Positions 46,801 through 58,739 of a stretch of DNA of 64,000 nucleotides are shown piece after piece; positions within the stretch are counted from its first letter, which is position 1; each line of letters opens with the position of its first letter. The DNA is from Callorhinus ursinus. Taxonomy: Eukaryota > Chordata > Mammalia > Carnivora > Otariidae. A program made the position numbers and the translations under genes. Where the stretch lies: assembly GCF_003265705.1 (NCBI RefSeq), contig NW_020312817.1, positions 45,139,113 to 45,203,112 on the forward strand. The letters are read 5' to 3'. Below the pieces are notes generated by a model. The model made no database searches and was not told where the DNA came from. It was given only the letters and a program-made list of their open reading frames with translations.

Positions 46801-46805
46801 TCTTT

Positions 46806-47015
46806 TTCTTTTTTTTTTTTTAAGATTTTACTTATTTATCTGATAGAGAGAGAGAGCCAGAGAGCACAAGTTGCGGGGGGAGGACAGTCGAGGGAGTAGG
46901 GGAAGTAGACTCCCTGCCGAGCAGGGAGCCCGATGCGGGGCTCAATCCCAAGACCCTGGGACCATGACCTGAGCCAAAAGCAGATGTTTAACCGACTGAG
47001 CCACCCAGGTGCCCC
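46806..47015 (-). mobile_element. CAN-SINE, minus strand
   Basis: T-run, AAGATTTTACTTATTTATCTG tail, head CTGAGCCACCCAGGTGCCCC. No clear target-site duplication. First CAN-SINE after the 11-kb gap. Confidence 0.93.
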
Positions 47016-48770
47016 TGGTCCAGATAGGCACCCTCAAGAGATTGCAGATGACCTCAGTGCTGGAAAAACTAAGGCACCTAATAGGGATACACACATCCAT
47101 CCTAGACTTAATGGAGGTACCAAAATCCCCTTCCAATCTTGAGGACTTTGCTGTCAGGCCAGATAATAAACTTCTTCTGACTCAGGTCCACCAGCAGGTA
47201 TATTCTAGAATGGAAGGTGGGTTCTAGTTCAGGTCCAGGAAGCAATATTTACTCCCTAGGCTTTGCCATTTCTATGTCCCATATAATCACCAAAGTTGCT
47301 CCCACCTCATGAACTGCTATCCTTAGAAACCTGGATATGAATTTTGACTCTTCAACTGACTCACCAACTCACACTTTACCTTGACTTTGGCATCACCTTG
47401 ATCACATTCACTCCTAATTTTCTGCTATGATGTGACCAATGGAATCCGTCATACTTATAAATACACATTACGGAATTTAAGACATTGCTGTTTATATATC
47501 TCAGACTCATGATATCTTAGCAATGATCTGGTCAAGCTTCCAGCTACCCGGGAATCCTTCAGTAGCTTCTCTTGGCCACGCTATTGCTGCTTCTCCTCTG
47601 GCGTGATGTAGCCAGGCCTTCATCATGCAGCCTAAACCACACTTCTCTTAGGAAGCCCCAGTGCAGAGGTCGTGGTGCCATGAGCTGGTTGGAGGAGACA
47701 GTAGCCAAGAGAAGTGCCACATCTTCTGCTATCTCTTCACTAACAAAAGTTGAAGGAAGCATGATAGAACCGAGCAAAAGAATCAGAAGGAAACCGCCAC
47801 TTGAATCTTTCTAAATCAAGAAACTCAGTTATTCCCAAGGCAGCCTGTAGGTTTTTTTCCTCCCCTAGATAATGTTTACTTTCATCGAGTAAGTTACTTA
47901 TATAGTTAAAAGATGTACATAGTGCTAAAAGGCTTTTACCAAAACAGTGGTCTTTTGTGCAACCCTCCCCTCCCCTCTGCAGCACTCATACACAAATAGA
48001 AGTGACTTTCATGTCTTAAAAACGGTTTCTTCTGGTATTCACAACCATATTACCATATGATGTGTATGTTTCCATTCATTGGGCCTAGATCTACCATCTA
48101 AAGGAAGACATGCTTTCTCATGGTAGTCCTTCAAATATGTGCAGATGCTAGCAGGGCCCTCCTCTGTCTTCTTTCTTCATGCCAAATACCGGCCATTCCT
48201 CAACTCCTACTCTCTGGCTTCTAAGATCTTCCTCTAAGTGCTTGCCCTCCTGAGGATGCATGCTAGTTGATCAACATCCCTTTTAATTTATACATAAAAT
48301 AGACCTGTAAGTAATGTTCCAGAAATGGACTACCTAGTAGAGAATTCAGTGAGTTTATTAATTGTCATGAATGACACACCACACTTCCATGACGGGAGTA
48401 ATGAAAGCTTTCTCTCCACCTTATCTCATTCTCCTGCACATATATGTTGGAAGGTGATGATCAGTGTTGAAGAAGGTAATTAAACCCTTAAAGATGGTGG
48501 TTTTTCAAGTTCAGCTGGGTCAACGAGTGAGTGTTGAGAGATATATGGAATGCACACTTGTCTGCATATTGATGGGGAAGGGAACAGAAAGTTATTTCTC
48601 TTTTTCCTTATGGTTTGAACCAGCACTACCTACAGTAATCATGTTATGTGTTTTAGAAGTGAGCACATGTCTAATACAGTTGATATCAGCAAGATAACTG
48701 GAAGACCAAGAGAATGTCTACAATTCTCTAATGAGGAGGGACCATTTGATAACCACACTTGCCCTGGACA
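47016..48770. other. Intron, nothing firmly recognised
   Basis: A stretch around 47280-47420 has L2-like wording but too little to call. Frames of 64-81 codons at 47009-47227 and 47559-47985 are unrecognised. Confidence 0.4.
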
Positions 48771-48775
48771 GGTTT

Positions 48776-48905
48776 CTTTTAAGAGCAGTAAAAAACACAT
48801 AACATGAAATTTGTCATCTTAACTCTTTTAAGTGTACAGTAAAACAGTGTCAACTATATGCACACTTTTACGCAAAAAATCTCTAGAGCTTTCCTGGACA
48901 GCTTT
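48776..48905 (+). repeat. LINE-derived fragment
   Basis: GTAAAAAACACATAACATGAAATTTG TCATCTTAACTCTTTTAAGTGTACAG resembles a common L1-associated segment ('aaaatacacataacataaaatttaccatctt...'). Confidence 0.45.
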
Positions 48906-49151
48906 TTATGTCTGTCTGACCAAGGTCACTATGGACTGTCCTGCTGAAATCCTGGCGTACTATATCAGATTGTATAACTCATATTTGGAAACATGCACCG
49001 TTGGAGGAAGAACAAGTCTACAATCTAGGCTGGAGCAGGTTGTGCTCTACACGAAGGTCCCCGATGTAGGTGCAAAGAAGATTGAATCCAGCCCTCGTTC
49101 TGCTTTTTAAACCCCACTCCAAGCCAAGTGTCAACCACAGGAAGGGGCAGC

Positions 49152-49168
49152 TTTTTGTTGTTGTTGTT
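49152..49168. repeat. Short (GTT)n tract
   Basis: TTTTGTTGTTGTTGTTC. Sequence 48906-49564 otherwise holds nothing recognised. Confidence 0.8.
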
Positions 49169-49564
49169 CATACACAGGTCATATGAATAAGTACTGATCC
49201 TCTTGGAGGATGGGGATAGGGAAATAGACTAATAATAAGTACAGAAATCAATGAAGGTCCTTTTCTTGGGTGCTTTTCATATCAACTTAGCAGTCATATT
49301 TAGTGTACTGTTTGAAAGTTTCTCTATCCTGTACACCGATTTTCTTTAGTTAAGCCAGCAGTTGTGTGAAGTCTGATAAGTCTGCCCATGGCAAAAGATC
49401 TAAGTGAAAAGGGCAGCAAGTGAAAATTTTATCTGCCTCCTGTTCACCTTTGTATGGTGCCATGTGCAAAGTACTATCAAGGACACTGTGTCCCAGGCAA
49501 TGACTAGCAACAAAGGCAGTGGGAGCCCCTGGCCATGTTGGGAGCCCAGGGATCCACTACTTGA

Positions 49565-49683
49565 TGATATAAGCTCCATGAGCATAGGGATCTTGGTCAG
49601 TTTTATCAACATATTCTAAGCAATTGGAACAGTTCTCAAGACTGAGTAGGTCCTGAACAAATATTTATAGAATGAATGATTCA
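49565..49683 (+). repeat. L2 3' end
   Basis: ATAAGCTCCATGAGCATAGGGATC, CTAAGCAATTGGAACAGTTC and AGGTCCTGAACAAATATTTATAGAATGAATG form the L2 terminus in order. Confidence 0.78.
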
Positions 49684-52235
49684 GGGAGAATGTGATAACA
49701 TGTGGATTTCTATGTTTTAAAAGCCCAATTAAAAAGAGAAATAATTGTGACCTGGATGGATTTCTTTTCTTTCTTCCTTTTTAATTTTTTTTTTTTTTTT
49801 TTTTTTGGTAAGGAAACCTTGGCAGGATACCTTGTTTTCTAAGGACTCACATACCTGGTGCTTAAAAATCTGTTGTTGACTATTGCTAGGCATCTTAATT
49901 AGGCTTATCAGTCTGAGTTTCTAGAATCAACATATCCTTTTTTTGTGAAAACTATGGCAGAACTGGAGTTTTGGGTTTATGCATAATTTACCTATGATTT
50001 CTTAAACATTAGCTTTGAGATTTCTTTCACAAATTCTTTACAATTTCAAAAAAAGTTGTTGATTAATGATTCAATTTGCGTGTCAATGTTGGAAATTTGC
50101 ATCAACAAATATTTGTTATTCTTAAATATCTATTAATACCACTTGGCCAAGTCGAAGCCCTGTTATTCTTTAGAAACTAGCTCCTATCTCCCCTGATTAG
50201 GAAATTCTTCCCTGATCTGTGCCATTTCTACTGTCTCTCCTTTTACCAATTGTGTCTTGTGACCTGCAAGCTAAGAATAATATTCACATTTTTAAATGGT
50301 TAAAAAAAATCTAAAAAATGACTCATGATACATGAAAATAAAAAAAAGTTCAAATTTAATTTTCCATAAATAAATGTTACAGAAACACAGATACACCCAT
50401 TTGTCTACATTTTGTCTATGGTCAATTTCTCTCTACAAACAACAGAGACCATAGGACCCATAACGCTGAAAATATTTATTCTCTGGCCCTTTAGAGAAAA
50501 TGTGTCCCACCCCCTATTCTTAACTATCAAGCTAAAGTTTTCTGATGAGCTATCCAGAGTCATGGTCTCTTTTCTGACTTATTTTTATATACCCACTTTA
50601 CCTCTTATTTGTAAGAAAATAAGGAGGAAGGCAGGCATAGGAAGACTGATAATTCACTATTATCAGGAACAGTTATGAAGGCCTGTGATACATCTTTTGT
50701 CTTTTGTTTTTTATCTCAACCTTCTTTTGTCTATCTCACCTTCTTTTGTCTCAGAGAGCAAAGTAGGGGGAGAATGAGAGACAGAGAGAGAAAAAGAAAT
50801 TAGGCCAGCTAAAGTTTGAGTTGTCATTAATCAGATGATAGCACAGTGATCTGATGAGCTTTCCTTCTGCAGCATATCTGGAATCCAAGAAAAGTAATAG
50901 CAGAAGGAACGAGGAGGCAACATGGTGCAGCTAAATGCGGTGTCAACAATAGTCTTTGAACCACTTTATCTTCAGTCTGTTCTCGTTGCCCACAAGACTA
51001 AGAAACAAAGAATAAATCAAATAATATCAGTGGAGAGACTGCCACAGGTTTTCTTGCTTCAAACAAAGGTAAAACTGAGCTAGAGTTACCATTCCACTTT
51101 ACAGCTAAACACAGTCCAAAATAAGTATCTTGAGAGTCTAGTTCTGCTTAACACTGTTTCAGAAATTATATCTAGCCTTTAAAAAAAAAAGCAAAAAATA
51201 ACAGTATTTCACTAATAACTCAAGATCTTTTCCCTCCTATTCAGCTAGCAGTGGTATATATGATTGGGTTTGATGATAAAGGTAATCTTTTGCTGAAAAT
51301 GCCTCAAGGTACATTCAGCCCATAAAGAATGTGGATAAATGATAGCTCAAACTAGAAGGCAAAATGACAACAAAAAAATGGAACTTCTGATGTGAAGTTT
51401 TAAGTCCCTGAAGATGTTTCTCTGAAAATACAGGATGTGGACATTACTAAGTGAGAATAGGTGTGTACTCACACACAGACATACAGCACACAACACAAAT
51501 GCAAATACACACACAAGTATTCTTCTCTTAGACAGGGCTGTCATATTTGAAAGCTGATTGGCTTATGGCTGAAATTAACTTACAGGTGCAAATACCTCTG
51601 CAGCACATCTTTATTAAAAAGAACAGAGATAATAAAGACAGAATGTTTAAAGCGAATGCTCTCACTGTGCTTAATGTGTCTCCCATGGATCAAAACATGC
51701 TCCACTGACAGACACATCCATTCATTTTCTTTCTCATGGCTAACAAATATTATGCTGTTTCCTACATAAGATCCGTCCTTCATATACATCCCTAGATAGG
51801 TTCTCAAAGTTGGTTTTGAGCATTTTTTCAAATTGAGCCAATAACTCACTGTAAGCACAATAGAAATACAGTATTTTAAGATAATACACAAATCAGGTAA
51901 TCAATAGCCGTAATAATAAAGATAAAAGCAACAACATCATTAAGGAAGGTTGTAATGTGTTTTTCTTTGTGGAATAAGGCAACCATGAGGTGTCATCCAC
52001 TGTTCTGGGAACAGAAGTTTCTTCTTTAGAAGAAACACAACTTCTCAGAACTAGTCAGGCAGAAGAAGCTGCCAGGCTCAGAGACGGAGTTCCTACCATG
52101 TTCCCACCAAGTCTGCAGAGTGCTTCAAAAAATCTCTCTCTTCATGTGCATAGGCTTTCTGAATTCATGCAAGATAAATATAGGAATTCATTCCTAATAA
52201 TGCTCTACCCTGGGGGAAAATGGTTGGTAGCAACC
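49684..52235. other. Intron; T21 run and short tandem repeat
   Basis: A T-run lies at 49786-49806. A 20-bp imperfect tandem repeat is at 50712-50750 (TATCTCAACCTTCTTTTGTC / TATCTCACCTTCTTTTGTC) and a CA-rich patch at 51467-51520. No exon or transposon identified in 2.5 kb. Confidence 0.5.
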
Positions 52236-52253
52236 AATGAGTACCATTATTAA

Positions 52254-52283
52254 TTTTTTTAAAGATTTTATTTACTTACTGAT

Positions 52284-52323
<40 letters not shown>

Positions 52324-52724
52324 GAGGGAGAGGGAGAGAGCACAAATGGGGGGGGAGGGGAAGAGGGAGAAGAAGAGAGAATCTTTTTTTTTAGTTTTTC
52401 TTTTTAATATCTTATTTATTTATTTGAGAGAGAGAAAGCGAGCACATGTGAGCACAAGCAGGGGGAGTAGCAGGCAGAAGAGGCAGACACCCTGCAAAGC
52501 AGGGAGCCTGATGTGGGGCTTGATCCCAGGACCCTGAGATCATGACCTGGGCCAAAGGCAGACACTTAACTGACTGAACCCCCCAGGTACCCCGGGAGAG
52601 AGAAACCTCAAGCAGACTCCATGCTGAGCCCAACACAGGGCTTGATTTCACAACCCTGAGATCATGACCTGAGCTGAAATCAAGAGTCCAGACGTTTAAC
52701 CAACTGAGCCATCCACGGGTCCCT
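52254..52724 (-). mobile_element. CAN-SINE (outer), interrupted
   Basis: An older-subfamily element made of 52254-52383 (tail and GA-rich part, with an expanded (TTTA)n at 52277-52322) and 52594-52724 (GAAACCTCAAGCAGACTCC through the head CTGAGCCATCCACGGGTCCC). Target-site duplication AATGAGTACCATTATTAA (52236-52253) / AGTGAGTGCCATTATTAA (52725-52742), two mismatches. Interrupted by a second SINE. Confidence 0.92.
52384..52593 (-). mobile_element. CAN-SINE (inner), nested
   Basis: T-run, ATCTTATTTATTTATTTGAG tail, GCACAAGCAGGGGGAGTAG and the head CTGAACCCCCCAGGTACCC lie within the outer SINE. The outer sequence (...GAAGAGAGAATC | GAGAGAGAAACCTCAAGC...) resumes after it, and GAGAGAATC / GAGAGAAACC is the probable duplication. 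It carries the younger '...ccaaaggcagacac' centre, matching the order of insertion. Confidence 0.92.
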
Positions 52725-52754
52725 AGTGAGTGCCATTATTAAGCTCCGAGTCTG

Positions 52755-53140
52755 GTGTGTCCAAATCAGAACTCATTCATTTTTCTCCTTTCATCTGAAT
52801 GCCGACTCCTGACATGGTGTTTTCTGTTCCTCTGAATGTTTTTGCCATCCTTTCAATCACTCCCTTGGCCTGGCAAAAGTAGCCACAAAACCTTTGATCC
52901 CATGACCTTAATCTTTCTCCCACACTTCCTTTCTTTAGTCCAATTCTGTAATCCCTCCCCCACATTCTAGTTCATTTTAGTTTACTTGTCTTCCACCTCT
53001 CATTTCTAACTTCTGTAAAGCTATTCCCATGGCTTTTGAGCTTCAGCCCAAGTAGGTACAGTAGTGACTCCTGCTCAAAACCTTCAAAGGAAACTCACTG
53101 CCTACAGAAAAAGTTAAAATTCCTTAGCCTATATTCATTA
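52755..53140 (+). repeat. L2 relic, sense
   Basis: TGTCCAAATCAGAACTCATTC and GACTCCTGCTCAAAACCTTCAAAGG, followed by CTGCCTACAGAAAAAGTTAAAATTCC, match L2 ('gtccaaaactgaactcctg', 'cactcctctgctcaaaaccctccaatgg'). Confidence 0.6.
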
Positions 53141-53149
53141 TTGTTGACA

Positions 53150-53335
53150 GTAATAACAGCCACAGTTACCTTTTTTTTTGAATGACAAATATTTTTAAAT
53201 ATATTACCCCTAATCCCCATAGTTACCCTGTAAGATAGGCATCTTCTCCCTATTTTACTGACAGAAAGAATGAAGCTCAGAAAAGTACTGTGACTTTCCT
53301 ACTGCCCTTACTCCCTGGCAGAATACCTTTTATAT
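53150..53335 (+). repeat. MIR SINE fossil
   Basis: AGTTACCCTGTAAGATAGGCATC, TATTTTACTGACAGAAAGAATGAAGC and CTCAGAAAAGTACTGTGAC are MIR-like in order. Confidence 0.6.
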
Positions 53336-53470
53336 ACTCAATATTCTTTACATAGTTATTAAATAAGTAACTGTTTCCCCTTCTCCTCTGTATCTTTTGT
53401 TAATACCCTTAAAGCAGATGATATTACAACTTGTTTTTGTTGTTAAATTTTCATCTTCAGATAAAATTGT

Positions 53471-53596
53471 CTTTTTTTTTTTTAAGTAGGCTCTGCACCC
53501 AGCATGGAGCCCAACGTGGGGACTGAACTCACGACACAAGCCCTGAGCTGAGATCTAGAGTCGGATACTTAAATGACGGAGCCACCCCAGTGCCCC
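53471..53596 (-). mobile_element. CAN-SINE, truncated, minus strand
   Basis: A T-run runs directly into AAGTAGGCTCTGCACCCAGC, so the GA-rich middle and AATAAA tail are absent. The head end is CGGAGCCACCCCAGTGCCCC. An older, decayed copy. Confidence 0.85.
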
Positions 53597-54950
53597 TAAA
53601 ATGGCATCTGATTAACTATCAGAACTCATCCTGTGCCAGGTTCAAATGTAAAAGTTGCCATCTTTCCTGAGGTCAAAATCCTCTTGATTCAAAACACAGA
53701 TTGCACTTCACTTGCCCGTATGGTAATTAAAAGTTCCTGTTCTAATGTGTAAAAATCAGTGAAGGAAGTATAACTCATTTTGCTTTTCAATTTTATTCCA
53801 CTTGAGCCGCCTGATTGAAATGTAAACCCCTAGACTAAACATTTAAAACTATAATAGGTAATAGGTCAACAATATCAAGGACTACCTCCCAATCTTCACT
53901 CAATTTGAAAAAGAAAAAGAACATTTTATACAATGTTAAGGAGTATATTATTACCTCTGGCTAGGAAGACTGCAATAATTTATAAACCAGTCCTGCCATC
54001 TCTTATAGAGAACTGATCTCAGACAATAGTCTTTACACGTAAAGACATTTTGATCAAGATGAATTCCATAAATATTAATTTATAAAAGTTAACCACCAAA
54101 ACGACATGTAGGTTGTAACTGTTTACAAAAATAATGATTTTCTGAATATTTACTTTCTTATTCTTTGCAAAACTATCCTTATTATCCTCATAATATCTAC
54201 ATATGTAAAGTTATACTTAAATCATATTTTAAATTTAATAGATTACATTAAAATATATAAAAATGTATGAAACTTGTTTACTTCTTAAAGCATTTTATAT
54301 CCCTTGATTTTTTAATCATTTTGAATGTTTATTTTTGTAAGCAAAAAATTAAAAGTTTGAAGGCATTTAAATGTCTGAACAGAGTATTAAGACTGAGAGA
54401 CCTGAACACATCTTATAAAACATTAAAGGAGAAATCAAATAAAGTAAAAACTGAAATAAGGTTCTTACTCAACATCAAAGAAAGAGAAGGGTGAATATAA
54501 ATCAGAAGAAGGGGAAAATAATCACACAGAGGTTCCTACCTACTTACTGGGTGTGACTAACCAGCACGCTGAAACCAAGGAGGTGAAGCCTAACAGAGGA
54601 ACCATTTATTAGAGCTTTCAGCTGCTCAACGTAAAATACTGGGACAAGTGTGAAACTTTGAAATAAGTCTAATGCGTTACCTAACCACGCGGCAAGAGGT
54701 GGAATGGCATAATGCAACTCCTTGCACAACCACAGGATCTAACAACCGTGAGCATTACTGTGATACCCTGGTGTTTTGATTTTTTAATGTTGTTTTATTA
54801 CAAAATTGCACAAAGAGAAAGATCTATAATTTATTTGTTAACTTTGAGATCAAGGCAGACCAGGTGATATGATTTCTTGAAATTGAATGTAAAATCTTAC
54901 TTTTATTCCATCTGTCCGTTCTGAGGAACTATACAAGACATGTAGGGAAA
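53597..54950. other. AT-rich intron, nothing recognised
   Basis: No repeat or exon identified. Confidence 0.5.
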
Positions 54951-54954
54951 GGCA

Positions 54955-55020
54955 GACATTAGGGACACCAGCTCAGGACTTGGCACATAGTAAACTTTCA
55001 AATACTTGTTGCATGTTGAC
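54955..55020 (+). repeat. L2 3' tail fragment
   Basis: AGGACTTGGCACATAGTAAACTTTC AAATACTTGTTG resembles 'gtgcctggcacatagtaggcgctcaataaatatttgttg'. Confidence 0.5.
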
Positions 55021-55379
55021 ACAGTGAATTTCCAAGTGGCTTGAGAAAGAGCAGTGTGTTTAGAGAAAGAGCAGGGTCTACAGAGTTCAATGTCATTGCG
55101 ACAATGTGAGGAGCCGTCCCCAGAGCCCACTCAAGCTGGAAACTCTTCACCAGCCAAAAGGAGTTGGATGCAACGTATCTGCTCCTGCGACCTCAGTGAA
55201 TGATAACAGAGTTTGCTGTGGAGGACAGCGTTGAAGCACCATGCAGACATACAGGGTGAATGTGTACACAAGAAACAGGCATCTTAAAGAGAATGCTGAA
55301 GGAGAAGAACCAATTTAAGTGCTGTGGTTAAGCCTGGATTCATAATGTGATTGCAGAATCAGAATTCCTCAGCATGGTA

Positions 55380-56330
55380 ATAAAGGCCCTCAGTTAATTC
55401 AGCAACGAAGCATGCCAATGCAGGAGGTGCACAGACCAGGGAGGAGGAACTCACCAGAGCTCCATCTGTTGAGATGTTTTCCACCTTTTAGTGAGGTGGG
55501 ATGCGAGGTAACAGCAGCCGAGGCTCTACACACACAGGAACACACACAAACGTACCCACGGACATACACACATCTGATCTTTCTCTCAGCACGTGCGATT
55601 ACACTAATTGGACATAACTCATCTATGGTATGGGTTATGTCTCCCAGTTCATCCTGTCCAGCACCCCTGCAAACAGGAATATAGTTTATGTTCTGCACAA
55701 AATCATGTGGTAGAAGGGATGCAAGCCGGGCTGAAATCCAGGGCGTGTTCCTTTCTCCAAGCCAGCGGCCGTGACCAGTTGCCCTGGCAGGTGCTACCAG
55801 AGCAAGGAGAAAAGAGTGCCTTTCTAACTGGCCTTCCAGAGGGGCCCTTTGTGTGATGCATAAAAATGCCCCAGATGTGCAAATGGTGGGCTCTGATCCT
55901 TTCTGCATTTTACAAGATAAAAGTTAGGGAGTGACTGCAGTGTCATAGGTTAAATGTATTATTTGAACCAAACTACCAGACAGACAGATAGACAGGGTCT
56001 GTGCAGCCAGGATTCTGTGGCTGAGGGACCAGACTAGGTGAGCAGCACCCCTTACCATACTGTAAAATGTGTTAATGCCTGTTTCACCAACTAACTTGGA
56101 AAAATATATTGATAATAAAATTAGAATACCCAACTCCAAAATTATACAAATTTCAGTTGTGAAAATACCACGAGAGTACCCGCTCAGAGCGACTCACACC
56201 ACTAGGAGTTAGGCACGCTAACCGGCTGCCCGCCCACCGCCCCCAATTTTCTTCTTCTTTCCAGTCCCTGCTGCTGCCACTGTTACCTCTTCAACCGCCT
56301 GGGACTCTTATTACCTAGTGAGTCAGTTTT
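55380..56330. other. GC-richer segment, function unknown
   Basis: This block is less AT-rich than its surroundings, contains more CpG, and has no recognised repeat. It holds the longest frame outside the GA repeat: 169 codons on the minus strand at 55399-55908. I recognise no domain in that frame; its Cys/Val-rich part is a reading of a CA-rich patch (55530-55575). At 56226-56244 the minus strand reads GGGGGCGGTGGGCGGGCAGC, two overlapping Sp1-type GC boxes. It could be an alternative promoter or non-coding exon region in the CTNNA2 direction, or just ordinary unique intron. Confidence 0.3.
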
Positions 56331-56619
56331 ATTTTCAGAGAGAAAAGCAGTTGGATATATTTTGTCTCCTGAAGGTCCCCTGGAGACACAGTATGTCTGG
56401 ACACATTTCCTCCTTAGAGATGATGAGAGGGAAAGGGCAATATTTAATGCAAAAGGAAAGGACCTCTTGCAGTGAAACTTGAACTATGGCACACAAGTGG
56501 AAATCTTTGCAAATGAAAGGCTTGTTCTCCCCTCACTCATCCTTTGCTCTCAAATAACCTCAAGTGGGCAAATTGCTAATTCGCTCATGCTAATTTTTAA
56601 TCAGAATCCACTAATGGAC

Positions 56620-56915
56620 TTTGATCCCTCTGTGCCTTTTACCATACTGTGATTTCTACCCAGAATGCCCTCCTTCTCTCCCTCCTCTCTCCTGCCTGAC
56701 AACCTGCTTACTCTTCAGGATCCTGATTGATTACCTGTTGCCTCTTCTCTGTAGCTTATCCTGCTTCTCCTCACACCACCTCCAGGGTGAATGTTTCCTC
56801 CCTCATTTGTACTCAGATAGCACTGTATAAATGTTTTAATATATAACTTATTGAATCACAATTATTTATCTCTCAATCTTTCCACCTAAATAGCTCTTTA
56901 TAAACAGGGATAATG
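56620..56915 (+). repeat. L2 3' region, sense (part 1)
   Basis: TACCCAGAATGCCCTCCTTC, TGCTTACTCTTCAGGATCC, TCAGATAGCACTGTATAAATG and TAGCTCTTTATAAACAGGGATAATG follow the L2 3' half. Interrupted by the SINE at 56916-57096 and resumed for a short distance after it. Confidence 0.7.
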
Positions 56916-57096
56916 TATTTCTTTTCTTTCTTTTTTTTTTTTTTAGAGATAGAGTGCAGGGGGCATTGGGGAGGGAGAGAGAGAATCTTAAGCAGGTTCC
57001 ACACCCAATGCAGGGCTCAATCTCACCACTCTGAGATCATGACCTGAGCTGAAATCAAGAGTCAGACGCTTAAACAACTGAGCCACCCAGGTGCCC
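56916..57096 (-). mobile_element. CAN-SINE, older subfamily, inside L2
   Basis: T-run, GAATCTTAAGCAGGTTCC, GCTGAAATCAAGAGTCAGACGC and the head CTGAGCCACCCAGGTGCCC. Target-site duplication CAGGGATAATG (56905-56915) / CAGGGATAGTG (57097-57107), one mismatch. Confidence 0.93.
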
Positions 57097-57382
57097 CAGG
57101 GATAGTGACCTTTGTTACAGGAGTGTATTGGATAACAGTGAACTATTTAATGCAATAAAGCATACACAATACTATAAAATGCTATTCTTTTATTATATTT
57201 ATATTTTGGTGTTATTTTTCTTTCCATATTGCCATTTCATATGGGTCTTTGGATAAAGGACAAAAAAGAAGTAAAGAAAATCAAGACTTGAACTCAGGCA
57301 TGGGATAAACTGTGTGATGGAACAGATCTCCCCATCTCACTGTATAGTTTCCTTATCAGCCAAATCAAGAATTGTTCTAGAG

Positions 57383-57590
57383 CAGGGTTTCTCAATCTTG
57401 GCACTATTGACATTGTGGCCCCCAGATAATTCTATTTGCAGGGAGGAGTGAGAAGGGACTGTTCAGTGCTTTATAGGATGTTTAGAGCATCCATGGCCCC
57501 GACCCACTAGATGCTAATAGCACTCACCTACATGTGACAGTCAAAAATATCTCTAGACATAGATAAATGTCCACGGTGAAGAGAGGGGGC
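57383..57590 (-). repeat. MER20 hAT-Charlie DNA transposon fossil
   Basis: AGGGTTTCTCAATCTTGGCACTATTGACATT, TATAGGATGTTTAGAGCATCC, CCCACTAGATGCTAATAGCAC and AAAATATCTCTAGACATAG are in MER20 order. Left terminal part intact. Confidence 0.85.
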
Positions 57591-58181
57591 TTTAAGATTG
57601 TCTACACCAGAGGTTTTCCACACTTTTGAGCATGAGAATCTTTTTTCCTAAAGAAATTTCACCCATTGCATAAACAAATACAGGGCTCTGCCGAAAGGGG
57701 TAGAAAAGCCCTTTGATTTTTTTAAACTTTTTTTTAACTTTTTATTAAGAAACTAAAGCAAAACAACAGATTTCAAAAAAATAAAATATAGAATTCTAAT
57801 TTTAATTCTAAACAAACATAAAATCTACACCTAGAACTAAGAATCAGAATTAACTAATATTTATGAATAAAAGGGAATGGCTAAAATGCTTCCAGGCATT
57901 ATTTCTTGCTTAGTAGCCTCAGATTTGTATCCCTTTCCTTCCTGCTTCACTTGGGTAGGATACGGAAAGAATATCTTTCTCATTTAGCTTTTAAAAACCC
58001 TCCACTTTCTACGATGCTCTGATTTTAAAGAAGCACGAGTGGATATACCTAAAACATATGCCAGATACCTGTTTCCAGTTTCTCCAAGACATTTACCATT
58101 AAACACTGAGATTTGGAAAGATCAAGTTGAATCTCTGTGCCAAAACTTAGTATCAGGCACAGAATAGTAGATGGTGAAGTC
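57591..58181. other. AT-rich intron, nothing recognised
   Basis: Only T- and A-runs around 57720-57785. Confidence 0.5.
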
Positions 58182-58196
58182 AAAATATTTTTCTTT

Positions 58197-58392
58197 GGGG
58201 TGCCTGGGTGGCTCAGTCGCTTAAGCGGCTACCTTCGGCTCAGGTCATGATCCCAGGGCCCTGGGATCCAGCCCCATGTCGGGCTCCCTGCTTGGCAGGA
58301 AGCCTGCTTGTCCCTCTCCCATTCCCCCTGCTTGTGCTCTCTCTCTCGCTGTCTCTCTCTCTCGCTGTCAAATAAATAAATAAACTCTTTAA
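58197..58392 (+). mobile_element. CAN-SINE, plus strand
   Basis: Head GGGGTGCCTGGGTGGCTCAG, (CT)n with CGCTGTCTC interruptions, tail AAATAAATAAATAAACTCTTT. Target-site duplication AAAATATTTTTCTTT (58182-58196) against AAAATATATTTTTTTCTTT (58393-58411), slightly expanded. Confidence 0.94.
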
Positions 58393-58647
58393 AAAATATA
58401 TTTTTTTCTTTTATCCACAGAAGGAAATCCTCTCCTACTGTCACAGTGCAGTAAGAAAAGTAGTCAAATGACTCAGGCATTAAGAAAATGTTATTAATTC
58501 ATACATTTCAGATCCATCAGGCAAAGCATCTTTTAAACACAGACCCAAGTAAGGGTTTCACATCTCCAAAACTTACATTGCAACAAATAATGAAACAATG
58601 CCTATTACATAATAGTCGCTTGAGGCTAAGGATACAATGATGATGAT

Positions 58648-58722
58648 ACACGTATGTATGTATGTGTGTATGCATGCATATTCCTATGTATACATGTGCA
58701 TGCATACATATGTGCCTATATA
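58648..58722. repeat. Alternating purine-pyrimidine low-complexity tract
   Basis: ACACGTATGTATGTATGTGTGTATGCATGCAT-like sequence with several ATGCAT and TACATA palindromes. Confidence 0.8.
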
Positions 58723-58739
58723 TTTTACCAAACATATAT

